DNA of 32,406 bases from an uncultured Nitrosospira sp. (lineage in GTDB: Bacteria; Nitrospirota; Nitrospiria; Nitrospirales; Nitrospiraceae): contig CAADGJ010000123.1 of the NCBI GenBank assembly GCA_900696505.1, forward strand, positions 1 through 32,406, in the 5' to 3' direction. This document shows positions 30,295-32,406 of the stretch, in pieces (within the stretch, counting starts at the first letter, position 1; each line of letters starts with the position of its first letter). The notes beneath the pieces were generated by a model. It had not been told where the DNA came from and searched no databases. It saw nothing but the letters and a program-made list of their open reading frames with translations. Both the position numbers and the translations under genes were made by a program.

Positions 30295-31221
30295 TTACAA
30301 CTCTTTTAACCTGCCCCGATAGTCCTCCACCCGTCGCGCTCCGCGAGAAGACAGTTCGGCTTCCAGTTCACGCTCCAGGCGTTCGAAGACACCGACACCT
30401 TCTTCCACCAACACCGTGCCCACCTGAACGGCTGACGCCCCGCAGAGGACATGCTCGAACGCATCGAGCCCCTGCACGACTCCGCCGGTCCCGATGATCG
30501 GAATGCGCCCACTGAGCAGCTTCCAGAATGCTCGCACATTGGCCAAGGCAACAGGCTTGATCAACGAACCTCCCAATCCGCCGAACCCCCCCTTGGGTTT
30601 GATGACGGGCGTTTCACGCTTCGGGTCGATCACGAGGCCGTTGCCGACGGAATTGATCAAATTCAAATAGTCCACTCCGCAACGGCCGATCACCTCCGCC
30701 ATCACCGCATGGTGAGCCGGATCAAAATAGGGCGGCAGCTTGACGCCCATCGGCACCGTGATGAGCGGCCGCACCCGCTTCAGAAGCCGTTCGGAATCGA
30801 CCGGGTCATAGGCGATCTGTGGCTTGCCGGGGATGTTCGGACAAGACAGGTTCACCTCGATGAGATCGGGTTTTGCGTGATTGATCACGCGCGCCATGGT
30901 GAGAAAGTCGTCTTCGCACAGACCGGCAATACTGGCAATCACAGGCTTGCCGAACTGCTTCAGCTCCGGAATGAGGTCCGCATAGGCCAGATAGCCGAGA
31001 TTCGGAAGTCCCATGGAATTAATCGACCCGCCGGGAAATCCGTAATAACGCGGTTCAGGATTTCCGCCCCGCGGTTCCACCGTCATCGACTTGGTCACGA
31101 TGGCGCCGGCCCGCGAGCGTCCCAAAGCCAGCAATTCCTCCCGCGTCATACAGAGCGCCCCGGACGCATTCATCAAACAGCTCGGAAACGTGACGCCCGC
31201 AATGGTCATGCTGAGACTCAT
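30295..31221 (-). CDS. pyrD: Dihydroorotate dehydrogenase, class 1A-like
   Basis: MTIAGVTFPSCLMNASGALCMT, GAIVTKSMTVEPRGGNPEPRYY, NLSCPNIPGKPQIAYD (Cys catalytic loop), GIPIIGTGGV-type region (GRIPIIGTGGVVQGLDAFEHVLCGASAVQVGT). Confidence 0.88.
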   Translation of the reverse strand: MSLSMTIAGVTFPSCLMNASGALCMTREELLALGRSRAGAIVTKSMTVEPRGGNPEPRYYGFPGGSINSMGLPNLGYLAYADLIPELKQFGKPVIASIAGLCEDDFLTMARVINHAKPDLIEVNLSCPNIPGKPQIAYDPVDSERLLKRVRPLITVPMGVKLPPYFDPAHHAVMAEVIGRCGVDYLNLINSVGNGLVIDPKRETPVIKPKGGFGGLGGSLIKPVALANVRAFWKLLSGRIPIIGTGGVVQGLDAFEHVLCGASAVQVGTVLVEEGVGVFERLERELEAELSSRGARRVEDYRGRLKEL

Positions 31222-31294
31222 ACCGATCCGTTCTCTTCTGCATCACGAACAGGTCCAGCGTTAGGAACAGTAAGCATCCGTCACCCTCCCGGAA

Positions 31295-32080
31295 TCAGTG
31301 CGCAATGCGATTGACCAAACGCCCATCTCGCATGTGCCAGACATAATCTGCAGCTTCCGCCGCGCTGTCGCTGTGGGTCACCAACAACACGGAATGGCCG
31401 AACCGTTGAGGAAGGGTCCGGAAGAGGCTCACGATATCGGCGCCTTGCTTGGAGTCCAAATTTCCCGTCGGCTCATCCGCCAAAATCAGACGGGGCCGAT
31501 GCACGATCGCGCGGGCGATGGCCACCCGCTGCTGTTCTCCACCGGACAATTCACTGGGTCGATGAGAACGGCGTGCCTCCATCCCCACCGCCTGCAGGAC
31601 TTCATCGATCCGATCCGTGACGGCGCGGCCTTGCTCTCCTTTGAGTAACATGGGCAACGCCACATTCTCCGCGACCGTAAGGCCGGGAATCAAATGAAAG
31701 GCTTGAAACACAATGCCAATCAACTCGCGCCGGAGACGGGTCCATTCCGTCGCGCTCGCATCGGTGACGGCCCGACCTTCGATCATGATGGTTCCCGAGG
31801 TGGGTTGATCCAGGCCTCCGATCAAGTTGAGTAACGTGCTTTTCCCGCAGCCGCTGGGCCCCACAAACGCGCAGAACTCTCCGGCCTTTACCTCAAGCGT
31901 GACGCCCTGCAGAGCGCACAAGACCGTTCCGCCACGGCGATATTCTTTCGAGAGGTTGTGTACGCTCACGAGTGGGGCCGCAGAACCGCTCATATCAGCA
32001 GGACTGGACGGTGAATGATCGTGGGATGTTCCAAGCATCGTCAGCCGGCCAACCCTGTCCAATGGTGAAATCGCCCGCAT
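31295..32080 (-). CDS. ABC transporter ATP-binding protein (LolD/MacB-type)
   Basis: [25 protein letters not shown] Walker [37 protein letters not shown] signature/Walker B; start uncertain (Met at 32038 is an alternative). Confidence 0.92.
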   Translation of the reverse strand: MRAISPLDRVGRLTMLGTSHDHSPSSPADMSGSAAPLVSVHNLSKEYRRGGTVLCALQGVTLEVKAGEFCAFVGPSGCGKSTLLNLIGGLDQPTSGTIMIEGRAVTDASATEWTRLRRELIGIVFQAFHLIPGLTVAENVALPMLLKGEQGRAVTDRIDEVLQAVGMEARRSHRPSELSGGEQQRVAIARAIVHRPRLILADEPTGNLDSKQGADIVSLFRTLPQRFGHSVLLVTHSDSAAEAADYVWHMRDGRLVNRIAH

Positions 32081-32126
32081 GCAGACCGAATGGTGCTATA
32101 TCACACCCCCTTTACAGCCCACAACC

Positions 32127-32154
32127 TTGACAGGTCTGGAGCGTTCCTTAGACA
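32127..32154 (+). promoter_or_regulatory. Weak candidate promoter upstream of the comF-like gene
   Basis: TTGACA (32127-32132), 16-nt spacer, TAGACA (32149-32154). Confidence 0.25.
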
Positions 32155-32206
32155 ATCCCACCAGGCTGAAGGGCTTCACGTCAACGATACGTAGTCGACA
32201 ATGATA

Positions 32207-32406
32207 ATGGACTTTCTCAGGCAGGCCTCGCGGCTGCTGCTTCCGATGGATTGCACCACCTGTGCGCAACCCCTCGCTGATGATCCGGTGCCCTTTTTCT
32301 GCCGCCGGTGCTGGGAGCTGATTCGACCATTGCGCGGGCCTTCCTGTCCACGGTGTCATCGCCCGTTCGCTTCACCCTCGGCCCTCACCTACAGCCCGAC
32401 GCACGA
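32207..32406 (+). CDS. ComF family protein / phosphoribosyltransferase-like, 5' fragment truncated by the window end
   Basis: Open frame MDFLRQASRLLLPMDCTTCAQPLADDPVPFFCRRCWELIRPLRGPSCPRCHRPFASPSALTYSPTH with CxxC...CxxC double zinc ribbon typical of ComF N-termini; absent from the ORF track because no stop is present. Confidence 0.7.
   Translation, partial: MDFLRQASRLLLPMDCTTCAQPLADDPVPFFCRRCWELIRPLRGPSCPRCHRPFASPSALTYSPTH

Overview
The 32.4 kb window is dense, GC-rich bacterial chromosome. Gene content and codon usage suggest a Nitrospira-like organism; this is inference only, no search was run. Most of it is housekeeping. Plus strand: trxB, thiI, a small Cys-rich secreted protein with queG, and an NtrC-type response regulator with its histidine kinase. 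Minus strand: mutS2, a CHASE2-adenylate/guanylate cyclase, an SH3 protein and an M48 lipoprotein. Plus strand: gap-pgk-tpiA-secG. Then ilvE (-), rplU-rpmA-obgE-proB-nadD-rsfS, a LapA/LapB-like TPR protein and bioB. The right end is accessory-like: a frameshifted FtsX/MacB-type ABC permease (-), a stand-alone LuxR-type HTH protein with a basic tail (+), a class-1A-like pyrD (-), an ABC ATPase (-) and the 5' end of a comF-like gene (+). No CRISPR array, tRNA, rRNA or intact transposase was seen. The least expected signals are: (i) a dispersed intergenic palindromic repeat family, three copies in two intergenic regions, with a conserved CGTAC..GTACG hairpin exactly 19 nt upstream of GAGAACG in all copies; (ii) a 9-C homopolymer that splits the ABC permease into two frames; (iii) an apparent LapA-LapB fusion; (iv) the LuxR-HTH protein located between the separated ATPase and permease genes of what may be one ABC exporter.
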